DNA of 63,411 nt from Actinobacteria bacterium HGW-Actinobacteria-1. GTDB lineage: Bacteria > Actinomycetota > Coriobacteriia > Anaerosomatales > Anaerosomataceae. Below the pieces are notes generated by a model. That model did no database searches. It was given only the letters and a program-made list of their open reading frames with translations, and was not told the DNA's origin. Below, in pieces: positions 53,639-61,596 of the stretch. Made by a program: the position numbers and the translations under genes. The stretch spans positions 1 through 63,411 of the forward strand of contig PHFB01000015.1 of NCBI GenBank assembly GCA_002841355.1. Direction: 5' to 3'. The stretch's first letter is position 1. Each line of letters starts with the position of its first letter.

Positions 53639-55966
53639 TCAGATCAGCGCTCTGGCCAGCACCTGGTCCATGGTGCTCACAGGTACGATCTGCATTTCGG
53701 TTCGCACATGCTCGGGAACGAGATCGACATCATGCTCGTTCTCCGCGGGAATGAGTACTGTCTTGATGCCCGCGCGGTGCGCTGCGAGCAGCTTCTCCTT
53801 GAGCCCGCCGATAGGCAACACACGGCCGCGAAGCGTGATCTCCCCGGTCATGGCGATGTCGCGGCGCACGCGTCGGCCGGTGAGCACCGAGACAAGCGCT
53901 GTCGCCATCGTGATGCCGGCGGACGGCCCATCCTTGGGAATCGCCGCGGCCGGAACATGGATATGCACGTCCAGCGTGTCGTTGAACTCCGGGTCGATGC
54001 CAAGCGCTCCGGCGTTCGCCCGCGTGTAGCTCACCGCCGCCTGTGCGGACTCGCGCATCACATCGCCGAGCTGACCCGTGAGTGTGAGCGCACCCTTCCC
54101 CTTCATGGTGGTCGCTTCGATGAAGATCACGTCGCCGCCGACCTCAGTCCAGACAAGTCCGGTCGAGACGCCGATTTCGTCGCGCTTCTCGGCAAGTCCG
54201 AAGGAGAACTTGGGAGGCCCGAGATACTTCCTGATCGTCCGCCCCGTGACCGCCGTCTTGCCCTTCTTCCCCTCGACGACCTTGCGCGCAACCTGGCGGC
54301 AGATCGTCGCGATCGTGCGCTCCAGGTTGCGGACGCCAGCTTCACGTGTGTAGCGGCGGATGATCTCGTGCAGCGCCGAGTCCTGGATGTCGAGCTTGCC
54401 CGTGCTCAGTCCGTGCTCCTTGAGCTGCTTAGGCACGAGGTACTTGCGCGCGATATGCAGCTTCTCGTCCTCGGTGTAGCCCGGGAAGTGGATGACTTCC
54501 ATCCGGTCGCGCAGCGCTGGCGGGATCGGATCGAGCAGGTTGGCCGTCGTGATGAACATGACGTCCGAGAGATCGAACGGCGCCTCCAGATAGTGGTCCT
54601 GGAACGCGTTGTTCTGCTCGGGGTCGAGTACCTCGAGCAACGCCGATGTGGGGTCGCCACGGAAGTCCATGCCGACCTTGTCGATCTCATCCATCATGAA
54701 GACCGGGTTCTTCGTGCCGGCCTGATTGACGGACTGGATTATGCGGCCAGGCAAAGCACCCACGTAGGTACGTCGATGACCGCGGATCTCGGCTTCATCA
54801 CGCACACCGCCAAGCGACATGCGGATGAACTTGCGATTGAGCGAACGTGCGATGGAGCGCCCGATCGATGTCTTGCCGACACCCGGAGGGCCGACGAAGC
54901 ACAGTATCGGACCGCGCATGTGGTCGGTCAGCTTGTGCACGGCAAGGTATTCGAGCACGCGCTCCTTGACCTTCTCAAGACCGTAATGGTCTTCATCGAG
55001 GATGGCCTGCGCCTCGATGAGATTGAGCTTCTCCTCGTCCTCGATCTGCCACGGCAGCCCGCTCAGCCAGTCGAGATACGTACGGATCACGCCCGTCTCG
55101 GCGGCGGCTTGCGGCATCTTCTCCAGGCGCGCCAGCTCTTTGAGCGCCTTCTCCTCTACGTCCTCGGGCATCCCGGACTCGCGGATCTTCTCGCGGTACT
55201 CCTCGATCTCAGCCTGCGTCTCGTCATAAACGCCAAGCTCCTGCTGGATGGCTTTGAGCTGCTCGCGAAGGAAGTACTCGCGCTGCGTCTTCGACATCGA
55301 CTCCTTGACGCGATTCTGGATGCGGCTGCCAAGCTCGAGAATCTCGAGCTCCTTGCGGAGGTACTCCGTCGTCTTGCGCAGCCTGACCTTTGGATCGACC
55401 GCCTCAAGGATCTCCTGCTTCTCATCGACCTTGAGGCTGAGATGGAACGTCACGAAGTCGGCGAGACGGCCCGGCTCGTCGATCGCCGAGGCGGCGCCGA
55501 GTACCTCTTGCGGAATCGGCTTGCCGAGCTGAGAGGCCTGTTCGAAGTCGACGATGAGATTGCGCATGAGCGCCTCGGCCTCAAGATCGGCGTGCTTCTC
55601 CTCTTCGACGAGTTCGACGCGGACCTTCAGATACGGGTCCGTCTCCAGGAACTCGACGATCCGGATGCGCTGCTTCCCCTCTACGAGCGCCTTCGCGGTG
55701 CCGTCGGGAAGCTTGAGCTCTTGCAGGACGGTCACGACGCAGCCGATCTCGTAGATGTCGCCCGGACCGGGATCCTGTGTCTCGGCAGCCTTCTGGGTCA
55801 CAAGCGCGACGAGGTGCTCGTTGCGCATCGCCTCTTCAAGCGCATTGATGGAGCGCTCGCGCCCGACGAAGAGCGGAACGACGAGGTTCGGAAACAAGAT
55901 GAGATCGCGCAGCGGTATGAGCGGCAGCACGTCTGGAATCTGGTTGTGTTCGTCCAGCGACGACAT
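53639..55966 (-). CDS. lon: ATP-dependent protease Lon
   Basis: The 775-residue Lon (start ATG 55966; TTG one codon earlier is possible) has the N-terminal substrate domain ([28 protein letters not shown]), AAA+ module ([25 protein letters not shown], sensor [12 protein letters not shown]) and the serine-lysine protease domain ([31 protein letters not shown]). It degrades misfolded and regulatory proteins. Divergent from the DUF6049-like gene. Confidence 0.97.
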   Translation of the reverse strand: MSSLDEHNQIPDVLPLIPLRDLILFPNLVVPLFVGRERSINALEEAMRNEHLVALVTQKAAETQDPGPGDIYEIGCVVTVLQELKLPDGTAKALVEGKQRIRIVEFLETDPYLKVRVELVEEEKHADLEAEALMRNLIVDFEQASQLGKPIPQEVLGAASAIDEPGRLADFVTFHLSLKVDEKQEILEAVDPKVRLRKTTEYLRKELEILELGSRIQNRVKESMSKTQREYFLREQLKAIQQELGVYDETQAEIEEYREKIRESGMPEDVEEKALKELARLEKMPQAAAETGVIRTYLDWLSGLPWQIEDEEKLNLIEAQAILDEDHYGLEKVKERVLEYLAVHKLTDHMRGPILCFVGPPGVGKTSIGRSIARSLNRKFIRMSLGGVRDEAEIRGHRRTYVGALPGRIIQSVNQAGTKNPVFMMDEIDKVGMDFRGDPTSALLEVLDPEQNNAFQDHYLEAPFDLSDVMFITTANLLDPIPPALRDRMEVIHFPGYTEDEKLHIARKYLVPKQLKEHGLSTGKLDIQDSALHEIIRRYTREAGVRNLERTIATICRQVARKVVEGKKGKTAVTGRTIRKYLGPPKFSFGLAEKRDEIGVSTGLVWTEVGGDVIFIEATTMKGKGALTLTGQLGDVMRESAQAAVSYTRANAGALGIDPEFNDTLDVHIHVPAAAIPKDGPSAGITMATALVSVLTGRRVRRDIAMTGEITLRGRVLPIGGLKEKLLAAHRAGIKTVLIPAENEHDVDLVPEHVRTEMQIVPVSTMDQVLARALI

Positions 55967-56085
55967 CAAGGCAACGTCCTTTCGTGCTAGCGGGGTCGGT
56001 CGTGAGATAATCTTCCCCAGTACTTCTCCTTCGAACATCGCGACCCTGCCTCCGCTCGTCGGAGGTGGCCGACGGGGCGGCCCCA

Positions 56086-58065
56086 ATGCGAAGCAGGATC
56101 GGACATCGCGCACTCACCGTATTGCTCTCGGCGACGCTCCTTGCGTCACCGGGTATGAGCGCGCACGCCCAGCCACCGTCGCAAGAGACCACCGGTACGA
56201 CATCGGCACCGCAAGTGGTATCCGTCAGAGTCGAGCAGCCAAGCCCCACGGTGTCGGCGACCGGCGAGCTCCAGGCCGACGTCGTCAGCGATCTCACCTC
56301 TGACGCCGAGTACTTCGAGGTTCGCTTCCGACTCAAGAACGCGGACGGACGTCTCTTGTACCAGAAGACCGAGGTCCGCCACAACATCAAAGCGGGGTCG
56401 CAGACCATTCGATTCTCGCGAGCGTTGCAGGATCTGTCACTCCAACAAGGACGCTATCCGATCGAGGTGCGCGTGCTCGCAACGGGATCACAAGCCACCG
56501 AGATGACCAGCCGGCTGCTGGTCCTCGACGGGACTCCTCCGACGGTTCCAGTGGTCATCGCAGTGAGACTCACCTGTTCTCCGGGAGTGGATCCCAGTGG
56601 GCGCTTCCTCGCGGACCCTGCCGTGTATCCGGAGGCGCGCACCGATGCCGAGCGGCTTGCGGACATCGTATCCGCACACCCATCGCTGAAGCTGTCGCTC
56701 GCGATCTCCCCGCTCCTGCTTGAGGAGTGGCAGCGTGCAGCCGACGGCTACGAGACCTCGGGACCCGAGGGGATCAAGGAATTCCCGGAATCATCACCTG
56801 GTGCTACGGGCAGCCGTCGCGTGCTCGACCGTATGAAGACGCTGCTCGGCGGAGGCAGAACGACGTTGCTTGACGTACCGTACGCCGAGCCCGACCTCGC
56901 CGGTCTTGCTGCCATAGACGGTATTGCGGATCTCGACGGGCAGTGGTCGATGACCGACAGCGTCATCAAGTCCGCTGTCGGATCCGAGGTCTCGAGCGGA
57001 ACGGCGTTCCTCGGCGACGACCTACCGGCGGATGCCCTGCCCGCTCTTGAACGACGCGGTGTCTCGTTCGCGTTGCTTGAGGCGGCCTCGGTTCGCTCAG
57101 GCAACGCGACCGCGGGACCTGGCGTCTACACGCTTGGTGACAGCGACGTCCGCGCACTCGTCTACGATTCGCGGCCAGTACGCGCCGCCGCCGAGGACAG
57201 ATCGGACGACTTCTACGACGTCCTCTTCTCTCGAGCGACGGCTGCAGATCCCGGAGAGCCGCTCGTACTGCGGTTCGAGATCGGTCCCGGCACACGAGAC
57301 ACGCTGACAAGCTTCGAACGTTCGCTGGATTGGCTGGCCGAGCTGCCGTGGGTGACCATCGTGGACGCGACCGACGCAGCTGCATACGCGAAGCCGCGCG
57401 AGGGACAGCTCGTGCGGCAGATTCCAGCGCGGGGAGCGCCTGCGGGCTATTGGAGCGATGTGGCCGAGGCCCGCTCGCGAGCCACCGCCGCCAGCCAAGC
57501 GCTCGGCCCTGACGATCCCGACGCACGCGCGGCCCTTACTGCGGTGTACGTCGCCGAAAGCCTGTGCTGGGCCGGGCCCGACCGCAAATACGCACTGGCT
57601 GACCGCGGCAGAGCGTTCGCAGCGTCCGCCACGCGCTACGTCGACGATCTCTTCGCTGCGGTGACGATCGGAGCACGTGATGTGACGCTTTCCAACCGGA
57701 CGGGTCAGGTCCCGGTCTCCGTGGTGAACGGCACCGGCAAGCCGCTTAAGCTCACACTGGTGACGTCCGCCGGCCGGGTGACGGTGGGCGCTTCACCGCG
57801 ATCGGTCTCACTGGATGCGGGCGAGAACGTACTCACGATACCCGTCGACATGGGCTCCGAGCTCACCGACACGCTCAACATCCGCCTCGTCGCCAGCGAC
57901 CTGGTCATACGAGAAGCAACGGTACGGGTACAGGCGTCGTATCTGGACCGGCTGGCAACACTTGGCATGGTGCTCGCCTTCATGGTCGGCCTGCTGTGGT
58001 TCATCCGGCGTAGGGTTCGGAACGCGGGTGCTGGTACTATGCCAGAAGAGTCTTCCGACGAATGA
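56086..58065 (+). CDS. Secreted DUF6049-like envelope protein with C-terminal membrane anchor
   Basis: A 659-residue protein (ATG 56086; GTG 56065 is an in-frame alternative next to GGAGG). Signal peptide [22 protein letters not shown]-terminal Ig-like domain, a large central domain ([55 protein letters not shown]), and an Ig-like C-terminal domain ([36 protein letters not shown]) before a membrane helix and basic tail. The layout and the nearby trxB-trxA fit DUF6049, which in mycobacteria is next to murJ, sigM, trxB and trxC. No MurJ is here. Function unknown. Confidence 0.65.
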   Translation: MRSRIGHRALTVLLSATLLASPGMSAHAQPPSQETTGTTSAPQVVSVRVEQPSPTVSATGELQADVVSDLTSDAEYFEVRFRLKNADGRLLYQKTEVRHNIKAGSQTIRFSRALQDLSLQQGRYPIEVRVLATGSQATEMTSRLLVLDGTPPTVPVVIAVRLTCSPGVDPSGRFLADPAVYPEARTDAERLADIVSAHPSLKLSLAISPLLLEEWQRAADGYETSGPEGIKEFPESSPGATGSRRVLDRMKTLLGGGRTTLLDVPYAEPDLAGLAAIDGIADLDGQWSMTDSVIKSAVGSEVSSGTAFLGDDLPADALPALERRGVSFALLEAASVRSGNATAGPGVYTLGDSDVRALVYDSRPVRAAAEDRSDDFYDVLFSRATAADPGEPLVLRFEIGPGTRDTLTSFERSLDWLAELPWVTIVDATDAAAYAKPREGQLVRQIPARGAPAGYWSDVAEARSRATAASQALGPDDPDARAALTAVYVAESLCWAGPDRKYALADRGRAFAASATRYVDDLFAAVTIGARDVTLSNRTGQVPVSVVNGTGKPLKLTLVTSAGRVTVGASPRSVSLDAGENVLTIPVDMGSELTDTLNIRLVASDLVIREATVRVQASYLDRLATLGMVLAFMVGLLWFIRRRVRNAGAGTMPEESSDE

Positions 58066-58096
58066 GAGCGGCGACCCTCCCGAGAAGCGAGGCGAT

Positions 58097-59242
58097 ATGC
58101 GCACCGTAGTACTGGACACGAACGTTCTGCTCGCCGATCCGTCGGCGCTCACAGCGTTCCCAGACGCCGAAGTCATCATCCCGGAGACGGTCCTTGGCGA
58201 GATCGACAAACTGAAGACGCAGCGAGTCGATCCCGACCTGCGTTTCCGTGGGCGTGAAGTCAGCCGGATGCTGTTCGAATTCTCGGAAGCAGGTAGCCTC
58301 TCCGCGGGCGTCGAGACGCCTGGTGGAGGAACCATTCGCGTCGTCGCACTGCGCTCCGACCTGGACATGCCCGAAGGGCTGTCGAACCGGAATGCTGACG
58401 ACCGCATCTTGGCCGTCGCCGCCCAGGTGTGCCAGCTTGAGTGCGAGGATCTCACGCTCATCACCAACGACCTGAACATGCTCCTGAAGGCTCAGTCACT
58501 CGGCATCAAGGTCGAGCGTCGCGCCGAGGTTGAAGCAGGATTCGCCCGCCGGTTCATCATCAGGCCGTTCCAGCGGTATCGCGTGCCGTTCACGATCCTC
58601 GCCATCGCAATCGCCGTTTTCGCGGCCGTGCTCGCGCTTGCCTTCTACGCGACCAACCTCACCAGCAAGACATCGACCGCCACTACGGGGGTCCCTACAG
58701 AGTTCCGCGACATGCTCTCCACCGATCAGCGCAGCCTGCTCGACGGACTCGTTGCGCTGCAAGCCAACCCGGGCGATCTGGACAGCATGCAGCAGGTGGC
58801 GGATGCGTACTACAACCTGCGTGATCAGACGGGCGACGTGACCTTCGCTCAGAAGGCGATCGACTACTACGAACGTTTCCTGAAGACCAAGCCGGACGAT
58901 GTGAACGTGCGCACGGACCTCTCGGCGATGTACTTCTACGCGGGAGCTACCGACAAGGCCATCCAGGAAGCAACCAAGGTGCTCGAAGCGCAGCCCGACC
59001 ACATACAGGCGAACTTCAATTTGGGAATCTTCTACTGGCGCGGTCGGACCGACTACACGGCGGCAGCGCAGAGTTTCAAGCGCGTTGTCGAGCTTACGAA
59101 GAGCGGGGACGCCCATACGCAGCTCGTCGGCGATGAAGCCAAGAAGAACCTCGCATCGATCGTCACGGAGGCCAAAGCGGCCGGTCAGCCGCTTGACGTC
59201 GACACGCTAGGGATACGCGATCTAATAGGAGGAGTCCAGTAG
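58097..59242 (+). CDS. PIN-domain nuclease fused to membrane helix and TPR domain
   Basis: The 381-residue protein begins MRTVVLDTNVLLADPSALTAF, a PhoH-type PIN domain (residues ~1-145) with acidic residues D7, E35, D101/D102 and D125 (NADDRILAVA, LITNDLNMLLKAQSLGI). At 162-186 there is a membrane helix (VPFTILAIAIAVFAAVLALAF), followed by tetratricopeptide repeats (residues ~210-345; ADAYYNLRDQTGDVTFAQKAIDYYERFLK, DLSAMYFYAGATDKAIQEATKVLEAQPDHIQANFNLG). In most bacteria the PIN part is followed by a PhoH ATPase; here it is TPR. It lies two bases from trxB. Role unknown; perhaps a membrane-tethered RNase with an exported TPR scaffold. Confidence 0.8.
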   Translation: MRTVVLDTNVLLADPSALTAFPDAEVIIPETVLGEIDKLKTQRVDPDLRFRGREVSRMLFEFSEAGSLSAGVETPGGGTIRVVALRSDLDMPEGLSNRNADDRILAVAAQVCQLECEDLTLITNDLNMLLKAQSLGIKVERRAEVEAGFARRFIIRPFQRYRVPFTILAIAIAVFAAVLALAFYATNLTSKTSTATTGVPTEFRDMLSTDQRSLLDGLVALQANPGDLDSMQQVADAYYNLRDQTGDVTFAQKAIDYYERFLKTKPDDVNVRTDLSAMYFYAGATDKAIQEATKVLEAQPDHIQANFNLGIFYWRGRTDYTAAAQSFKRVVELTKSGDAHTQLVGDEAKKNLASIVTEAKAAGQPLDVDTLGIRDLIGGVQ

Positions 59243-59244
59243 CA

Positions 59245-60192
59245 ATGCCCGACCAGGAGATCATCGACATAGCCATCATCGGCGGCGGGCCTGCGGGTCT
59301 CACCGCCGCACTCTACTCATCTCGCGCACGTGCCAAGACCGTGGTGTTCGAAAGCGGACTTCCTGGCGGCCAGATCGTCACGACCGACTGGGTCGAGAAT
59401 TATCCGGGCTTTCCGGATGGAATCTCCGGCATGGAGATCGGCGACCTGATGCACCGGCAGGCCGAGAAGTTCGGTGCCGAGTTCCGCACCTTTGCGGCGA
59501 TCGAGAAGATCGAGCCGCAGGGCATCGACTTCCTGCTGACGGATTCCGAGGGCGCACAGGTCGTCGCGCACGCGGTCATCCTCGCGACCGGCGCCGTTCC
59601 CAAACGGCTTGGTGTTCCCGGCGAGGCTGAGTTCACGGGCCGAGGGGTCTCCTGGTGCGCGACATGCGATGGTGCGTTCTTCCGCGACAAGGTCGTCGCG
59701 GTGATCGGTGGCGGCGATGCTGCTGTTGAGGAGGCGCTCTTCCTCACGAAGTTCGCGAGCAAGGTGCACATCGTCCATCGTCGCGATGAGCTTCGTGCTA
59801 CGAAGTGCATCCAGGAGAAGTGCTTCGCGAACGAGAAGATCGCTTTCGAGCTCAGCAGAGTGGTCTCGGAAGTGGTCGGCGAGAACGGAAAGGTCACCGG
59901 CATCAAGCTCGCGTCCACCAAGGGCGATCCCGAGCTTCTGCTTCCGCTCGACGGCGTGTTCATCTTCGTGGGCGTGGAACCCAAGAGCGAACTCGTCGCG
60001 GACCTGTGCGACCTGGACCAAGCGGGGTACATCAAGATAGACCACAATGGTCTCACGTCGTATCCTGGCCTGTACGCAGCCGGTGATGTCACCGACTCGG
60101 ATTTGAAGCAGGTCATCACGGCGGCAGCGAAGGGCGCCTCGGCGGCTTTCGAAGCACTACGGTGGATCGACGAGCGGCTCTGCTCGATCTAG
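59245..60192 (+). CDS. trxB: Thioredoxin reductase
   Basis: The 315-residue flavoenzyme has FAD motif IIGGGPAGLTAALYSSRA, redox pair in WCATCDGAFF, NADPH motif IGGGDAAVEEALFLTKFA and C-terminal VPAGDV-like YAAGDVTDSD. It transfers electrons from NADPH to thioredoxin. GGAGG precedes the start. Confidence 0.97.
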   Translation: MPDQEIIDIAIIGGGPAGLTAALYSSRARAKTVVFESGLPGGQIVTTDWVENYPGFPDGISGMEIGDLMHRQAEKFGAEFRTFAAIEKIEPQGIDFLLTDSEGAQVVAHAVILATGAVPKRLGVPGEAEFTGRGVSWCATCDGAFFRDKVVAVIGGGDAAVEEALFLTKFASKVHIVHRRDELRATKCIQEKCFANEKIAFELSRVVSEVVGENGKVTGIKLASTKGDPELLLPLDGVFIFVGVEPKSELVADLCDLDQAGYIKIDHNGLTSYPGLYAAGDVTDSDLKQVITAAAKGASAAFEALRWIDERLCSI

Positions 60193-60223
60193 ACACACAC
60201 GTACCCCCCGGAAGGAGCCCGGA

Positions 60224-60553
60224 ATGAGCGAGAACCTGAAGCACGTAACCGACGCCAGCTTCGAGGTAGATGTCGTCAAGAGCGGCAAGCCTGTGGTGCT
60301 CGACTTCTGGGCGCCCTGGTGCGGCCCGTGCCGCATGATGGAGCCCGTGCTTGAGGAGATCGCATCCGAGTACGAGGAGAAGATCGTCGTCGCCAAGCTC
60401 AACGTCGACGACAACCCCGGCACCGCCACCAAGTTCGACATCCTGTCTATCCCGACCTTGCTCGTCTTCAAAGACGGCGAAGTCGTCAAGAAGCTCGTCG
60501 GCGCTATGCCCAAGAAGCGGCTCGTCGAAGAGCTTGCGGTCTGGCTCGGCTAA
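60224..60553 (+). CDS. trxA: Thioredoxin
   Basis: The 109-residue thioredoxin has the WCGPC active site in VLDFWAPWCGPCRMMEP, followed by the cis-proline loop SIPTLLVFKDGE. It is reduced by the TrxB just upstream (31 bases) and can feed peroxiredoxins, including the selenoprotein at 14185. Confidence 0.97.
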   Translation: MSENLKHVTDASFEVDVVKSGKPVVLDFWAPWCGPCRMMEPVLEEIASEYEEKIVVAKLNVDDNPGTATKFDILSIPTLLVFKDGEVVKKLVGAMPKKRLVEELAVWLG

Positions 60554-60680
60554 CAAGCACAGCCCGGCGTACGCGCCGGATACCAGGTCGTCGAATGCAC
60601 GGCACTCCGTCGCGCTGCGGTATGACCAGGTCTGTGGAGTCGGCAGCACGCGCTGCCACGCGACTTGAGGAGGAACGTGC

Positions 60681-60929
60681 ATGTGTGAAGGTGGCATCAA
60701 CACCGGCCAGATGAAATTGGCCGTCGCAATGGTGAACGACTCGCTGGCGCTCTCCCAGCAGTGGCTTGAGCAGCTGCACCATCTTGCCGACCACGGCAAC
60801 CGGGCAGCCACGAGCGCGGACCTCGCGCAGGTCACCGTCATGCTCGGCGAAGCACGCGAGAAGCTCGAAGGCGCTGTCGAGAAGCTGCACCTCACCGATA
60901 GCAGCGACGTCTCGGTGGAGCGTCTCTAG
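60681..60929 (+). CDS. Small helical hypothetical protein
   Basis: The 82-residue product (ATG 60681, GAGGAGG upstream) is predicted almost all helical (AVAMVNDSLALSQQWLEQLHHLAD, DLAQVTVMLGEAREKLEGAVEKL) with one N-terminal Cys. No family recognised. It lies between trxA and the zinc-ribbon HEPN gene. Confidence 0.6.
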   Translation: MCEGGINTGQMKLAVAMVNDSLALSQQWLEQLHHLADHGNRAATSADLAQVTVMLGEAREKLEGAVEKLHLTDSSDVSVERL

Positions 60930-60960
60930 CCGCTGTCGCAGTGCGACTTTCGGGAGCACC

Positions 60961-61593
60961 ATGAGGCCGAGCGAGAAGCCACATAAGACCGTCTTCGCCG
61001 AGTCGTCCGATGGCGCCCCGACATATTGGGAGTGCCCGAGCTGCGGATTCCTCTCCGGCGATCCTCGCTTCCTCGACCTTGAGCACGCGTGTCCCGTGTG
61101 CGGCGCGACCGGCGTTGAACGCCGGCGGTTCCCGTCGGACCGCGTCCGGCGTCTCGACCACCGCATCCGCGACTACCAGTCGCAAGGGGACGGCGAGATC
61201 GTCGTCATCCTCGTCATGGCACTCCTCGAGACGATCCTCGAGGACATCGTCGACCGGATGATGGAGGCGCAAGGCGCCGATCTCAAGGTACGCCGCGTCG
61301 TGATGGACTCGCAGCGCTCGATCGGCGTTCGCATCGGCAAGCTCTTCCCGGCCCTCGCAGGTGAGGAGTTCGAGGAGGCGGCCGAGGAGCTCGGCTACCG
61401 TGACTTCCCCAAGCGGTGGCGCACGATGCGCGAGGCGCGCAACGCCTTCATCCACGATTCGCCGTTCAACGGGCCGCGCGAGCGACTCGATGCCGAGATG
61501 GGCGCGGACGCCATGGTGCTTCTCGACCAGGCGTACCGGCTCTTCGTTCTGCTCAACAACCGGTTCGTCGCCGACGGCAAGCACCGGAGCTGA
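60961..61593 (+). CDS. Zinc-ribbon protein with HEPN-like domain
   Basis: A 210-residue protein (ATG 60961, GGGAG upstream). Residues 25-47 form a zinc ribbon (CPSC, CPVC). The rest is helical with two regions and the motif RNAFIH (R160, H165), matching the R-x4-H signature of HEPN nucleases. LLETILEDIVDRMM and LLDQAYRLFVLLNN look like the flanking helices. HEPN domains are RNases of toxin-antitoxin and defence systems; there is no antitoxin nearby. It ends three bases from hypF start, so it may be coupled with HypF. Confidence 0.7.
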   Translation: MRPSEKPHKTVFAESSDGAPTYWECPSCGFLSGDPRFLDLEHACPVCGATGVERRRFPSDRVRRLDHRIRDYQSQGDGEIVVILVMALLETILEDIVDRMMEAQGADLKVRRVVMDSQRSIGVRIGKLFPALAGEEFEEAAEELGYRDFPKRWRTMREARNAFIHDSPFNGPRERLDAEMGADAMVLLDQAYRLFVLLNNRFVADGKHRS

Positions 61594-61596
61594 CGG

